Notes: generated from the letters alone by a model not told the origin. A stretch of 45,181 nt of DNA from an uncultured Bacteroidales bacterium (GCA_902774185.1 CACYHE010000013.1:1-45181); one strand, 5' to 3'. Counted from the first letter of the stretch, positions 23,712 through 32,770 are shown. Translations and numbers: made by a program.

Positions 23712-25700
23712 GCGTTCTCCGGTCAAGGTATATAAGCCGTTTTCGGTCTTCACATACAGAAGACCGTTATGCAGAATGACGCGGTTCTGCTGAGCTTGTT
23801 TGATGCAAATATCCTCGATTTCATCGGGAATTGGTTGCGTCTCTTGGGCTACTATATACAATGTCACTACGTCGTAGTCATAACTGACGATAACAGTAGT
23901 ACGGGTGGGGACGTTTTTGATATACGAAGACAAATTGAATTTGTTCGACAGGGCGTACGTCCGTCCGTTATACGTCAGATCTGACCATCCGTTGACAACC
24001 GTATTATCCAACACTAGATAGCGACAAACATCGGTGGAATCGATGATTTGTGGCGCTTGTTCCGGTTCAATCTCGGTATTAGTACCTATCGTAAATTGTT
24101 CGGACGGAGAGATCTCAGGAACGCCGTAGTAGTTAATATATCGACCTGTAACACCCGACAACGGATCGCCGGATTTAAGTCCTTGTCCGTATCGTTTACC
24201 GGTGATACCATCGCCACGGTCGAAGAGTAACATCGAACCCGTCTCATCGCGTACATAGATATAGTTGTCGTATTTCTTCGTCACCACCACATCGTTCAGA
24301 TAGATGATGGTATGGTCTTCGGAAGTGACGGCTTGCGCAATGCTTACCACTTGCTGCACATTCAGCAATACAGCCACTTGCGTACGTACTTCTCCGCTGA
24401 CAAAAGTGATCGTATCTACATAATGTCCCGGTTCCACGTCAGTGTACGAGACAGTAAGATTATCACCGTCTCTATCCAATGTGTTCGCTGATAAGCTGAA
24501 AACCTCACCGTGTGTCAACGATACGGATATATCTGCGGATAAGCGGTTGGCATTGATGGCAATAGTACGCGTTCCGGAACGCTCTATCGTGGTACCGAAA
24601 TTGATGAAAGGTGCGATGATAGCCGGAATATCTCCCGTCGCTTCTACACGTCGGTAGAGACAAACCGGTGTTTGCGAACGGTCGGCATAGCAGGCAAAGA
24701 GAGTAGGGCTATTTGAAGCGTTATATTGGATGATCTTTGCCAGACTGTTTCCTAAATTGGTGATAACCGCCTCGCCTCCGTTCTCAATACGGATATCCCA
24801 AAAACCGTAGTTGCCGTAACTCTTTTCACTTACCACATCGTTCCACACCGCCAAGCGGTTTTTGGTTTGTCCTCCCGATGCTACCAGATAGGCTTCTTCG
24901 TATCGTAACTCGTCTTGGAAAATATAACAAGAATGTCCGTTCAAATCGGCCATTCTGAGCGTATAGATGGCACTCTCATCGGGCTCTACCATCGATCGGT
25001 CTGCCGAATAACGTCCCTTGATGGCGTGGATATTATTGACGCTCTCCCACTCGTCGTAATATCCCATGATATAATTCACCCCTTCTTTATATACACCAAA
25101 AATGACTTGGTCCGAGTCTTGTAATTGTTCCACATCTGTCACCAACTGATAGGTGTCCGTCGTGAAAGGCGAACTCCCGCCGGAGGAAGAACGAATAGAG
25201 ATCGTATTGATATAAATACCATTCTCCGTACAATTCACCCAAAACTTGATTTTTCCGCTTTGCGGAGTATCAAAAAGTACGATGGAATCGCGATTATAAA
25301 CACCTTCGCCGCTCTTTGCGGGTTTATTCACCACAATACTTTGCGGTTCGTTGTCTCCTATTTGGAAGAAGATAGTTCCTTTACCTTTGCCACTATTTTG
25401 ACAGAAGTTAACGGTGATACGACGGACGTCTTCAAACGCCACTACGGAAGTAGCACCCGCTCCGGTTTTTCCGGTTTTTACGCCTACGCCGCACGAATAT
25501 AAGCGTTTTTCTGCATCTAAGCGACCCGCACTATATTCCGAAGCTTCTTTATCGCATTTCCAACCATCCGTAACACCGTCACAGACCGTGGCGTCCACTT
25601 TACTTGCCCACTTTACGGAAGTGAAGGTATAAGTGGTTACACCTGCCCACAGCGGTGCACTCAAACAAGCCAATATGATGGCAAAAAAGATTTTTCTCAT
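23697..25700 (-). CDS. Large secreted multi-domain protein, possible type IX secretion cargo
   Basis: A 667-residue exported protein with signal peptide KIFFAIILACLSAPLWAG. Domains, inferred from pattern only: a beta-sandwich (about 25-170), a middle region with a repeated YxLxxD pattern (about 180-350), an Ig-like strand set (about 360-450), an OB-fold-like domain (about 455-545, ITSEDHTIIYLNDVVVTKKYDNYIYVRD-type), and an ending (NRVILHNGLLYVKTENGLYTLTGERLEGE-type) resembling the short C-terminal sorting domain of type IX secretion cargo. No catalytic residues are evident. It may be an adhesin or polysaccharide-binding protein. It is the last gene of the lpx operon and overlaps phoH by 4 bp. 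Confidence 0.75.
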   Translation of the reverse strand: MRKIFFAIILACLSAPLWAGVTTYTFTSVKWASKVDATVCDGVTDGWKCDKEASEYSAGRLDAEKRLYSCGVGVKTGKTGAGATSVVAFEDVRRITVNFCQNSGKGKGTIFFQIGDNEPQSIVVNKPAKSGEGVYNRDSIVLFDTPQSGKIKFWVNCTENGIYINTISIRSSSGGSSPFTTDTYQLVTDVEQLQDSDQVIFGVYKEGVNYIMGYYDEWESVNNIHAIKGRYSADRSMVEPDESAIYTLRMADLNGHSCYIFQDELRYEEAYLVASGGQTKNRLAVWNDVVSEKSYGNYGFWDIRIENGGEAVITNLGNSLAKIIQYNASNSPTLFACYADRSQTPVCLYRRVEATGDIPAIIAPFINFGTTIERSGTRTIAINANRLSADISVSLTHGEVFSLSANTLDRDGDNLTVSYTDVEPGHYVDTITFVSGEVRTQVAVLLNVQQVVSIAQAVTSEDHTIIYLNDVVVTKKYDNYIYVRDETGSMLLFDRGDGITGKRYGQGLKSGDPLSGVTGRYINYYGVPEISPSEQFTIGTNTEIEPEQAPQIIDSTDVCRYLVLDNTVVNGWSDLTYNGRTYALSNKFNLSSYIKNVPTRTTVIVSYDYDVVTLYIVAQETQPIPDEIEDICIKQAQQNRVILHNGLLYVKTENGLYTLTGERLEGE

Positions 25701-26620
25701 TGATATGCTGCTACAATTTTCTTTACTAACGGGTGACGAACGATATCTTTCTCGTTGAATTCGATGATTTTGATACCTTTAATATCTTTGAAACGCTCCA
25801 TGGCATCGCGCAAACCCGACTTCTGCGTAGGCGGCAAATCGATCTGCGTCATATCGCCTGTCACGATCATCTTTCCTCCCAAACCTAAACGGGTCAAAAA
25901 CATCTTCAACTGCAAAGCGGTTGTGTTCTGCGCCTCATCCAATATCACTACAGCATCTGCTAATGTACGACCGCGCATGAAGGCAAGCGGTGCTATCTGA
26001 ATGGTTCCTTTTTCCATGTATTCGGTTAATTTGGTCGCCGGAATCATGTCTTGCAAAGCGTCGTATAAAGGTTGCAGATACGGATCGATCTTCTCTTTCA
26101 TATCTCCCGGTAAGAATCCTAATTTCTCACCGGCCTCTACAGCCGGGCGGGATAAGATGATACGTTTCACTTCCCGGTTCTTTAGGGCACGAACCGCTAA
26201 GGCGATAGCCGTATAGGTCTTACCGCTTCCCGCAGGTCCGACAGCAAAGAGTAAGTCATTCTCTTCGTACGCCTTTACCAAAGCTTGTTGGTTGATTGAA
26301 CGGGCGTAGATAGACTTACCGTTCACCCCATGCAGAATCAGGTTATCCGTCACTTGCTCGTGCGGTTTGTCTCCGTGCAGTAATAGCAAGATGTCTTGTT
26401 CCGTCAAACGGTTATTACGGATACAGAAGTTTTCGCACAAGCGTAACGACTTCTCAAAATGAGTAATAGCCGTTTCAGCGCCGGTGACCTTCACCTGATA
26501 ACCACGTGCCACCACCCTTACATCCGGATGTTGGTTCTTGAGGCAAAGTATGTTTTGATTATTCACGCCGTAAAAGGTCGGCGTATCGAGGGATTCCTGT
26601 AATGAGATGATTGTTTCCAT
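25697..26620 (-). CDS. PhoH family ATPase
   Basis: A 307-residue ATPase of the PhoH/PhoL group, linked to RNA processing and ribosome quality. After an N-terminal KH-like part comes the P-loop GPAGSGKT, the RPAVEAGEKLGFLPGDMKEKIDPYL segment, the Walker B VVILDEAQN, and GDMTQIDLP. I start it at ATG 26620; a GTG two codons upstream is possible. It overlaps the upstream nuclease-fold gene by about 60 bp and the downstream gene by ATGA. Confidence 0.92.
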   Translation of the reverse strand: METIISLQESLDTPTFYGVNNQNILCLKNQHPDVRVVARGYQVKVTGAETAITHFEKSLRLCENFCIRNNRLTEQDILLLLHGDKPHEQVTDNLILHGVNGKSIYARSINQQALVKAYEENDLLFAVGPAGSGKTYTAIALAVRALKNREVKRIILSRPAVEAGEKLGFLPGDMKEKIDPYLQPLYDALQDMIPATKLTEYMEKGTIQIAPLAFMRGRTLADAVVILDEAQNTTALQLKMFLTRLGLGGKMIVTGDMTQIDLPPTQKSGLRDAMERFKDIKGIKIIEFNEKDIVRHPLVKKIVAAYQ

Positions 26621-27017
26621 GTACACAAATCGTTTGTGGACCGTTATGTAAAATTAAATAAGGTACGTTCAGCTGGCGGTTATATGTGATTGCCTGATCC
26701 AAGGTCTTTTGGGTGAGAGGAACAGTTTCCGCTTTGCATTCGATCAATACAAGCGGACACATGGTCTGGTCATAGACAACAGCATCGCAGCGCTTATGGG
26801 CAGCCCCTACGGTGATCGCTTGTTCAACGGCGATGCGGGAACTCGGATAGCCAAGTTGCTCCACCAGATGGTGAAGCAACTGTTGACGAACCCACTCTTC
26901 GGGCGTTAACCGCACCCAACGGTGTCGCCACTCGCAGAAGATCTGCTCCTTATTATTATACACGCGCGTGCGCAAAATACCTTCTGTTATTTGAGGTAGT
27001 TGTCTTTGAGCGAACAA
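26559..27017 (-). CDS. HsdR N-terminal-like (PD-(D/E)xK nuclease fold) protein
   Basis: A 152-residue protein with the small domain known as the type I restriction enzyme R N-terminus. LTPEEWVRQQLLHHLVEQLGYP is family-typical, and the nuclease core shows an Asp (RCDAVV) and the ECK of VLIECKAE. In Bacteroidota such stand-alone proteins are common in housekeeping operons and are not part of restriction systems; the function is unknown. The start is probably TTG 27017, inside the end of glnS (31-bp overlap). No ATG lies before residue 80. Confidence 0.78.
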   Translation of the reverse strand: MFAQRQLPQITEGILRTRVYNNKEQIFCEWRHRWVRLTPEEWVRQQLLHHLVEQLGYPSSRIAVEQAITVGAAHKRCDAVVYDQTMCPLVLIECKAETVPLTQKTLDQAITYNRQLNVPYLILHNGPQTICVHGNNHLITGIPRYADLLRRE

Positions 27018-28708
27018 GTACGGTTAAGTACCAGTTTCTCTGCCGTCGTGTCCGGATCGACTACGAAGTAACCTTGTTTCAGCAGTTGATAGTGGTTCTC
27101 TTGCTCGATGCCATCTACCATTATCGGAGCGTGTAACTCCTTACGCAAAGCACCTTCCACTTTCGCTGTTACCACTTTCAAACTCTCCGGATTAAGCAGA
27201 TCACGGAAGTCTCCTTCTTCTGCGGACGGGTTCTCACAAGCGAACAGACGGTCATACAGACGAACCTCTGCGTCCAATGCACTATTGCATTCTACCCAGT
27301 TGATTGTTGCCTTCGTCTTTCGGTTACCGCCTTCGGTTCCTGACTTGCTATCCGGATCATAAGTCGCATAAACGGTCGTGATCGTACCGTTGGCATCTTT
27401 CTCACAACCCGTTGCCTGAATAATATAACTGTTCTTAAGACGTACTTCACGACCACCGGGACTCAGACGATAGAACTTATTGTCCGCCTCTTCGAGGAAG
27501 TCACCACGCTCGATCCATAATTCACGACCGAAACGAATCTCACGCGTACCTAACTCTTCATGACCGTCAATATTCTCGGCAACCAGCGTCTCTCCTTCGC
27601 CTTCGTAGTTGGTAATAACCAACTTAACGGGATCGAAGATAGCACAAACACGTGGAGCGGTCTCTTTGAGGTCTTCTCGAATCGTGTGTTCCAACAGACC
27701 TTGGTCAATCATTCCTTCTACCTTTGTGTAACCGATACGATCCATGAATGCACGGATGGATTGCGGGGTGTAACCGCGACGACGCAAACCGCAAACGGTT
27801 GGCATGCGAGGATCATCCCAACCGGCTACCAATCCTTCTTTGACGAGTTGTAACATCTTACGCTTCGACATGACGGTATAGGTGATATTGAGACGATTGA
27901 ACTCACGCTGCTTTGGTCGATAGTCCGGTCCGTATGGAGAGAGACCGATGAAATTAGGTCCGCTGAACTGGTCGATGAAATAATCGTATAATGGACGGTG
28001 AACCTCAAACTCTAACGTACAGATCGAGTGGGTTACACCTTCGAAATAGTCGCTCTGACCGTGTGCGAAGTCATACATAGGATATACGTTCCAACGACGA
28101 CCTGTACGGTGGTGAGGGTGGCTGGTGATGATACGATACATGATCGGATCACGGAAATGCATGTTCGGATTAGCCATGTCTATCTTCGCACGCAGAACCA
28201 TTTTGCCTTCTTCTATCTCACCGCGTTGCATGGCTTCAAAAAGACGCAGGTTCTCTTCGAGCGGTCGGTCACGATAGGGCGAAGCCACTCCGGGTTCGGT
28301 AGGCGTACCTTTCTGTTCCGCGATCTGTTCGGCTGTCTGTTCATCCACATAGGCCTTACCCGCTTTGATGAAACGGATGGCCAGATCATAGAGCTGCTCG
28401 AAATAGTCGGAGGCATAGTAGATCTGTCCCCATTTGAAACCCAACCAACGGATATCACGTTCGATGGTCTCTACATATTCGGTGTCCTCTTTAGCAGGAT
28501 TAGTATCGTCAAAACGCAGGTTACAAACGCCGTTGTATTTCTCCGCAATACCGAAATCCAGACATATCGCTTTCACGTGACCGATATGCAGGTATCCGTT
28601 CGGCTCCGGCGGGAAACGGGTTTGAATACGTCCGTCATTCACTCCTTCTGCCAAGTCTTTTTCTACGATCTGCTCAATAAAATTGAGACTCCTTTCTTGC
28701 TCTTCCAT
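26987..28708 (-). CDS. glnS: Glutaminyl-tRNA synthetase
   Basis: A 573-residue class I synthetase that charges tRNA-Gln directly. Motifs are the ATP-binding PPEPNGYLHIGHVKA, the DDTNPAKE segment, the QSDYFEGVTHSICTLEFEVHRPLYDYF anticodon/acceptor segment, and VMSKRKML (KMSKS). The C-terminal anticodon-binding beta-barrels are complete. Its presence implies that Gln-tRNA is not made only by the GatCAB route. It follows lpxA after a repeat tract. Confidence 0.96.
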   Translation of the reverse strand: MEEQERSLNFIEQIVEKDLAEGVNDGRIQTRFPPEPNGYLHIGHVKAICLDFGIAEKYNGVCNLRFDDTNPAKEDTEYVETIERDIRWLGFKWGQIYYASDYFEQLYDLAIRFIKAGKAYVDEQTAEQIAEQKGTPTEPGVASPYRDRPLEENLRLFEAMQRGEIEEGKMVLRAKIDMANPNMHFRDPIMYRIITSHPHHRTGRRWNVYPMYDFAHGQSDYFEGVTHSICTLEFEVHRPLYDYFIDQFSGPNFIGLSPYGPDYRPKQREFNRLNITYTVMSKRKMLQLVKEGLVAGWDDPRMPTVCGLRRRGYTPQSIRAFMDRIGYTKVEGMIDQGLLEHTIREDLKETAPRVCAIFDPVKLVITNYEGEGETLVAENIDGHEELGTREIRFGRELWIERGDFLEEADNKFYRLSPGGREVRLKNSYIIQATGCEKDANGTITTVYATYDPDSKSGTEGGNRKTKATINWVECNSALDAEVRLYDRLFACENPSAEEGDFRDLLNPESLKVVTAKVEGALRKELHAPIMVDGIEQENHYQLLKQGYFVVDPDTTAEKLVLNRTCSLKDNYLK

Positions 28709-28714
28709 TTCTCT

Positions 28715-28749
28715 ATTAACTCTTAACTTTTAACTCTTAACTCTTAACT
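28715..28749. repeat. Heptanucleotide tract at the lpxA / glnS junction, unit TTAACTC
   Basis: Five units (TTAACTC, TTAACTT, TTAACTC, TTAACTC, TTAACTG). On the transcribed strand it reads GAGTTAA, a purine-rich leader ending just before the glnS ATG. It makes up nearly all of the 44-bp gap. Confidence 0.9.
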
Positions 28750-28752
28750 GAT

Positions 28753-29523
28753 CTACGCCCTCACAATGCCTCGTTCCGAAGCCTTCACGAAATTGATGAT
28801 CAAGTCCCGCTCTGCGGACGCCGGCATGGTCGCTTCGATATGCTCGATGGCTTTGCTGATAATCATACCGCCTTGATAGATGAGGCGATAAACCTCCTGT
28901 ATCGTGTGGATCTGTTCTGGTGTAAAACCGCGTCGGTTCAAACCCACCGAGTTGATGCCGCTGTAAGCGATCGGTTCGCGTGCAGCGATGATATACGGCG
29001 GGATGTCCTTATTGATCTTCGAACCGCCCTGAATCATCACATGACTGCCGATATGACTGAACTGGTGAACCAGCGTTCCGCCTCCGATGATCGCAAAATC
29101 ATCCACTTCCACTTCGCCCGCCAATTGGGTAGTGTTGGACATGATGATGTTGTTATGCAAGATACAGTCGTGCGCCACGTGGCAGTATGCCATGATCAGG
29201 TTGTTGTTACCGATAACGGTCTTACCCTTACTGAACGTACCACGGTGAACGGTCACGAACTCACGCAACACGCAGTTATCGCCAATGATGGTCCAGGTCT
29301 CTTCGCCGTGGAACTTCAGGTCCTGCGGAATAGCTCCGATGACAGCGGAAGGGAATACATGGCAGTTCTTACCTAACTTCGTGTACTGACAGATAGTAGC
29401 GTTGGCATCAATGATGCAACCGTCACCTATCTCTACATCGCGGTCAATGAAAACGAACGGAGCTATCTCCACGTTCGCACCTATCTTGGTCTCCGGATGA
29501 ATACTTGCTAATGGGCTTATCAT
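28753..29523 (-). CDS. lpxA: UDP-N-acetylglucosamine O-acyltransferase
   Basis: A 256-residue left-handed beta-helix acyltransferase, the first step of lipid A synthesis. Hexapeptide repeats run from residue 5 to about 185 (IHPETKIGANVEIAPFVFI and following). The catalytic His lies in AYCHVAHDC, and the helical C-terminus (AIEHIEATMPA) completes the family length. It is 12 bp after lpxC. Confidence 0.95.
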   Translation of the reverse strand: MISPLASIHPETKIGANVEIAPFVFIDRDVEIGDGCIIDANATICQYTKLGKNCHVFPSAVIGAIPQDLKFHGEETWTIIGDNCVLREFVTVHRGTFSKGKTVIGNNNLIMAYCHVAHDCILHNNIIMSNTTQLAGEVEVDDFAIIGGGTLVHQFSHIGSHVMIQGGSKINKDIPPYIIAAREPIAYSGINSVGLNRRGFTPEQIHTIQEVYRLIYQGGMIISKAIEHIEATMPASAERDLIINFVKASERGIVRA

Positions 29524-29535
29524 ATGATTAATAAT

Positions 29536-30441
29536 TTATTCCTCGTTGATGATCTGGTTGCGCAGACGGCGTACGCATTGGGTATTGAAGGTGTGTCCCG
29601 GTTTGTACGACACTACCCGACCTTGGATATGCATTCCTAATAGCGACAGGTCACCGATCACGTCCAGTAACTTATGCCGAGCGGGTTCGTTCTGGTAGTT
29701 CAACGGACTCAGATAACCTAATTTCTTGGCGTCCAAGTGCGGTTGTCCCATCTTATCGCAGAAATAATCCATACCTTCTTGCGACATCTCCGTTTCATAG
29801 ATTACCAAGGCATTCTTGAGGTCTCCGCCTTTGATCAGTCCGACCCGTAACAGGGGTTCTATCTCACGAACGAAACAGAACGTACGAGCGGCTGCTATCT
29901 CACGTGGGTAGTCTGCTAAGTTTTTCAGCGTAGCGTGTTGCTCGCGCAATAAGTTCGAGTTGAAGGCGATGGTCACATCCACTTCGTAATGATCACAGGG
30001 CTCAATGCGCATAATGTGACCGTGCTCGGAGATATACTCAATTGGTTCGGTGACTACATACACCTGCCGTTCTGCGTCCTGTTCTTCTATTCCCACACGT
30101 TGGATCTCCTTGACGAACATACGGGCACTACCGTCCAAGATAGGCATCTCCGGAGCATCAACATCAATAATACAATTGTCCACGCCCAAGGCGTACAATG
30201 CACTCAAGGCATGTTCGACGGTGGAGATCTTCCATTTACCGCGCTCTAACACCGTACCACGCTCCGTACCCGATACATAATCAGCCAAAGCTTGATGGCA
30301 TGGTTGTTTGGGTAAATCGATTCGACGAAGACATATACCGGTGTTCTCCGGCGCCGGATGGAACGTAGCGGTGATCTGCAAACCTGTGTGAAGACCTACC
30401 GAACTAAGGGAAAAACTCTCTTTGATTGTGTGTTGTTTCAT
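29536..30441 (-). CDS. lpxC: UDP-3-O-acyl-N-acetylglucosamine deacetylase, without FabZ fusion
   Basis: A 301-residue zinc deacetylase, the committed step of lipid A synthesis. Zinc ligands are His77 (STVEHALSALY), His256 and Asp260 (RHKLLD); His283 (PGHTFN) is the catalytic base candidate. The start is ATG 30441; a longer open frame extends into lpxD but lacks sense. In most Bacteroidota LpxC is fused to a C-terminal FabZ dehydratase (about 460 residues). Here it ends right after the LpxC domain with NQIINEE and a stop, and no fabZ reading frame follows. It lies 10 bp after lpxD. Confidence 0.94.
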   Translation of the reverse strand: MKQHTIKESFSLSSVGLHTGLQITATFHPAPENTGICLRRIDLPKQPCHQALADYVSGTERGTVLERGKWKISTVEHALSALYALGVDNCIIDVDAPEMPILDGSARMFVKEIQRVGIEEQDAERQVYVVTEPIEYISEHGHIMRIEPCDHYEVDVTIAFNSNLLREQHATLKNLADYPREIAAARTFCFVREIEPLLRVGLIKGGDLKNALVIYETEMSQEGMDYFCDKMGQPHLDAKKLGYLSPLNYQNEPARHKLLDVIGDLSLLGMHIQGRVVSYKPGHTFNTQCVRRLRNQIINEE

Positions 30442-30451
30442 ATGTATAGAT

Positions 30452-31447
30452 TTATCTCTGTCCTGATTGTTTGAATTTAACGACTGCTCTGCGCCAAACC
30501 CCGGCATCAATAGCCGGACTTCCACTATACATGCCCTGTTTGCGGATGTTCCCGGCGATACCTGTCTGGGCACCGAAGATACAATTATCGACCACTTCGA
30601 TATGTCCGGCAACGCCTACCTGACCCGCCAGAATACAATGCTTACCGATCTTTGTACTACCGGCTATACCTACCTGCGCGCAACAGAATGTCGATTCACC
30701 TATCTCCACATTATGCGCGATCTGTACCAAATTGTCTATCTTCGCATTCTTGCGAACGATAGTCGAACCCATCATTGCCCGGTCGATGGTCGTGTTAGCT
30801 CCTATCTCCACATCGTCCTCAATGATCACATTACCGATTTGCGGGATCTTCTGATTAACTCCTTGTGTGTCGGGTTCAAAACCAAAGCCGTCACTACCGA
30901 CCACCGCGCCTGCGTGCAGAATACAGTCCGATCCTATCTTACAATGGGAATAAACCTTCACCCCTGCATATAAAATCGTGTGGTCTCCGATGGTCACATT
31001 ATCGCCGATATACACGTTCGGATAAATTTGTACACCTGCACCTAACCGCACATTCTTTCCGATATACGCAAACGCACCTACATAGGCATCCTCCGGCACA
31101 ACTACCCCTTCGCTTACGAATGACGGTTGCTCTATGCCGCGTTTGGCAGGATTCATCGCCTTCGAAACCATCGTCAGCAGTTGACCCATTGCACCCCGTG
31201 CGTTCTCCACCAGAATAATCGCCTGATCATCCGCTAACCGATAATCGCTAATCGATAATCTTTTAGAAACCAGTACGACACCGGCTTTCGTCTTCTCTAA
31301 AAACGGCAGGTATTTCTCATCGGTGATAAACGCCAGATGTTGGGCCTGAGCTTGCTCAATCGGCGCTACGTCACTTACCTTGGCATTTGGGTTGCCAACC
31401 AATGTTCCGCCCAATACGGCTGCTATTTGTTGTGCACTAAATTCCAT
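30452..31447 (-). CDS. lpxD: UDP-3-O-acylglucosamine N-acyltransferase
   Basis: A 331-residue acyltransferase that adds the second acyl chain in lipid A synthesis. An N-terminal uridine-binding domain (EFSAQQIAAVLGG) is followed by many hexapeptide repeats (GAFAYIGKNVRLGAGVQIYPNVYIG and on) and the catalytic His in LVQIAHNVEIG. The C-terminus matches LpxD. A repeat tract encodes residues 63-72 (LSISDYRLAD), inside the N-terminal domain. It follows the HD gene with overlapping repeat DNA. Confidence 0.95.
   Translation of the reverse strand: MEFSAQQIAAVLGGTLVGNPNAKVSDVAPIEQAQAQHLAFITDEKYLPFLEKTKAGVVLVSKRLSISDYRLADDQAIILVENARGAMGQLLTMVSKAMNPAKRGIEQPSFVSEGVVVPEDAYVGAFAYIGKNVRLGAGVQIYPNVYIGDNVTIGDHTILYAGVKVYSHCKIGSDCILHAGAVVGSDGFGFEPDTQGVNQKIPQIGNVIIEDDVEIGANTTIDRAMMGSTIVRKNAKIDNLVQIAHNVEIGESTFCCAQVGIAGSTKIGKHCILAGQVGVAGHIEVVDNCIFGAQTGIAGNIRKQGMYSGSPAIDAGVWRRAVVKFKQSGQR
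31232..31260. repeat. Heptanucleotide tract in lpxD, unit ATAATCG/CTAATCG
   Basis: Units CTAACCG, ATAATCG, CTAATCG, ATAATC encode residues 63-72 of LpxD (SISDYRLAD). Confidence 0.85.
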
Positions 31448-31449
31448 AT

Positions 31450-31476
31450 CTCTAATTCCCTAATTTTCTAATCGGT
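31450..31476. repeat. Tandem tract at the HD / lpxD junction, unit CTAATTC
   Basis: Units TCTAATT, CCCTAATT, TTCTAATC. It includes the HD stop (31460-31462) and its last residues (RLEN), and lies just before the lpxD start. Confidence 0.75.
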
Positions 31477-32770
31477 ACTTAAATAAATATCGCTTTATCG
31501 GTTTTCGTGTCAGCGCCTTCAGATCCAATATCTCACTGGCCTCGGCAATATCACGCACCGTTCCGTCATTGTATAAGATTCCGATGGAATCGGCTTTTTC
31601 GCTATAGGTGTTACTCGTCGATATATGTTCGCTCCATAGATACTGCGCCTCCTCCGGACGAATGCCCAGCGCTTTTGCGAATTCTTCGTTCAAAACGGCT
31701 TTCTGCTCTTCCGTTAATGGATTATCCAGTAACTCACCCCGGAACAACTGACGGTTGATAAAACTCTCGCTTAACTTACTGAGCACGATATCGTCGCTTG
31801 CGATCCATGCCTTGATGGCACACAACACATCGTTATCGTCCAATAATGCATATTGCTCCAGCGCCTCGCTATACACCCCAAAATCCGCAAACGTCACCGG
31901 TTGATATAAGAAATACCGCAATGCCGGTGAACAGAATAGATCTGTGCTCTGTGTTCTGTGTTCTGTGATCTGCCGAGCCAATTCCTTTGCTCGACTTAAA
32001 ATCTTAATCAGATGTTGCTCGGCGGCTACGGACGTTTTATGCAGATAGACCTGCCAATACATCAAACGACGTGCGACCAGGAATTTCTCCACGCTGTAGA
32101 TGCCTTTGATCTGAACCACCAACTTATCGTCCCGCACATCTAACATCTTCAGCAAACGCTCGCTCGCCACACGACCTTCTTGCACACCCGTAAAGAAACT
32201 GTCCCGACACAGATAATCCATTCGATCTACATCCAACTGGCTTGAGATCAATTGATGTAGAAAATGCTTCGGATACTCATTCTTGAAGATCGCTATAGCG
32301 GTGTCTAAAGGCTTTTTGCTTTCGACTTTTGACTCTTCAACTTCTCTCAACTCTAAACTCTCCACTCTCCACTTATAGAGATCCTCATTGATCCGCTGCA
32401 TCATAAGAAGCGATATGTCCTCGTGTGTCACGCCATCTACCAGCGTGTGCTCTAACACATGCGAGAAGGGACCGTGACCGATATCATGCAGCAAGATGGC
32501 TATCATCGCACTCGTCTCTTCCTCCGCCGTTATAGCTACACCCTTTAACCGCAACGATTGGATGGCCTCTTGCATCAGATGCATCGCTCCAAGCGAGTGA
32601 CCGAACCGACTATGCATCGCACCCGGGTACACCAGATACGACAGTCCTAACTGCCGAATACGGTTCAAACGCTGCACATAAGGATGTTGCAACACGTCAT
32701 ATATCAAATCGTTTGGTATAGACAGAAACCCGAACACAGGGTCGTTGATAATCTTTCGTTTATTGACCAT
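31460..32770 (-). CDS. HD domain phosphohydrolase with two repeat inserts
   Basis: A 436-residue HD-superfamily protein related to dNTP triphosphohydrolases. Metal ligands are visible in HSRFGHSLGAMHL, LLHDIGHGPFSH and the Asp of QLDVDRMDYLCRD. Family members hydrolyse dNTPs or related nucleotides; the substrate is unknown. The start is ATG 32770 (MVNKRKI), since the longer frame begins in the promoter. Two repeat tracts are in frame at residues 133-153 (charged, ESLELREVEESKVESKK) and 266-277 (ITEHRTQSTD). It is the first gene of the lpx-glnS-phoH operon. Confidence 0.88.
   Translation of the reverse strand: MVNKRKIINDPVFGFLSIPNDLIYDVLQHPYVQRLNRIRQLGLSYLVYPGAMHSRFGHSLGAMHLMQEAIQSLRLKGVAITAEEETSAMIAILLHDIGHGPFSHVLEHTLVDGVTHEDISLLMMQRINEDLYKWRVESLELREVEESKVESKKPLDTAIAIFKNEYPKHFLHQLISSQLDVDRMDYLCRDSFFTGVQEGRVASERLLKMLDVRDDKLVVQIKGIYSVEKFLVARRLMYWQVYLHKTSVAAEQHLIKILSRAKELARQITEHRTQSTDLFCSPALRYFLYQPVTFADFGVYSEALEQYALLDDNDVLCAIKAWIASDDIVLSKLSESFINRQLFRGELLDNPLTEEQKAVLNEEFAKALGIRPEEAQYLWSEHISTSNTYSEKADSIGILYNDGTVRDIAEASEILDLKALTRKPIKRYLFKYRLEN
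31939..31973. repeat. Heptanucleotide tract in the HD gene, unit TTCTGTG
   Basis: Units CTCTGTG, TTCTGTG, TTCTGTG, ATCTG encode residues 266-277 in frame. Confidence 0.88.
32312..32373. repeat. Heptanucleotide tract in the HD gene, unit CTCCACT and variants
   Basis: A long, degenerate tract of about eight 7-nt units (TTCGACT, TTTGACT, CTCAACT, CTAAACT, CTCCACT, CTCCACT). It encodes a charged stretch, residues 133-153. Confidence 0.8.

Noticed and set aside
30442-30612. Longer LpxC with 57 extra N-terminal residues
   Set aside because: The extension lies entirely in lpxD and has no family similarity. LpxC typically begins at MKQHTIKESFSL.
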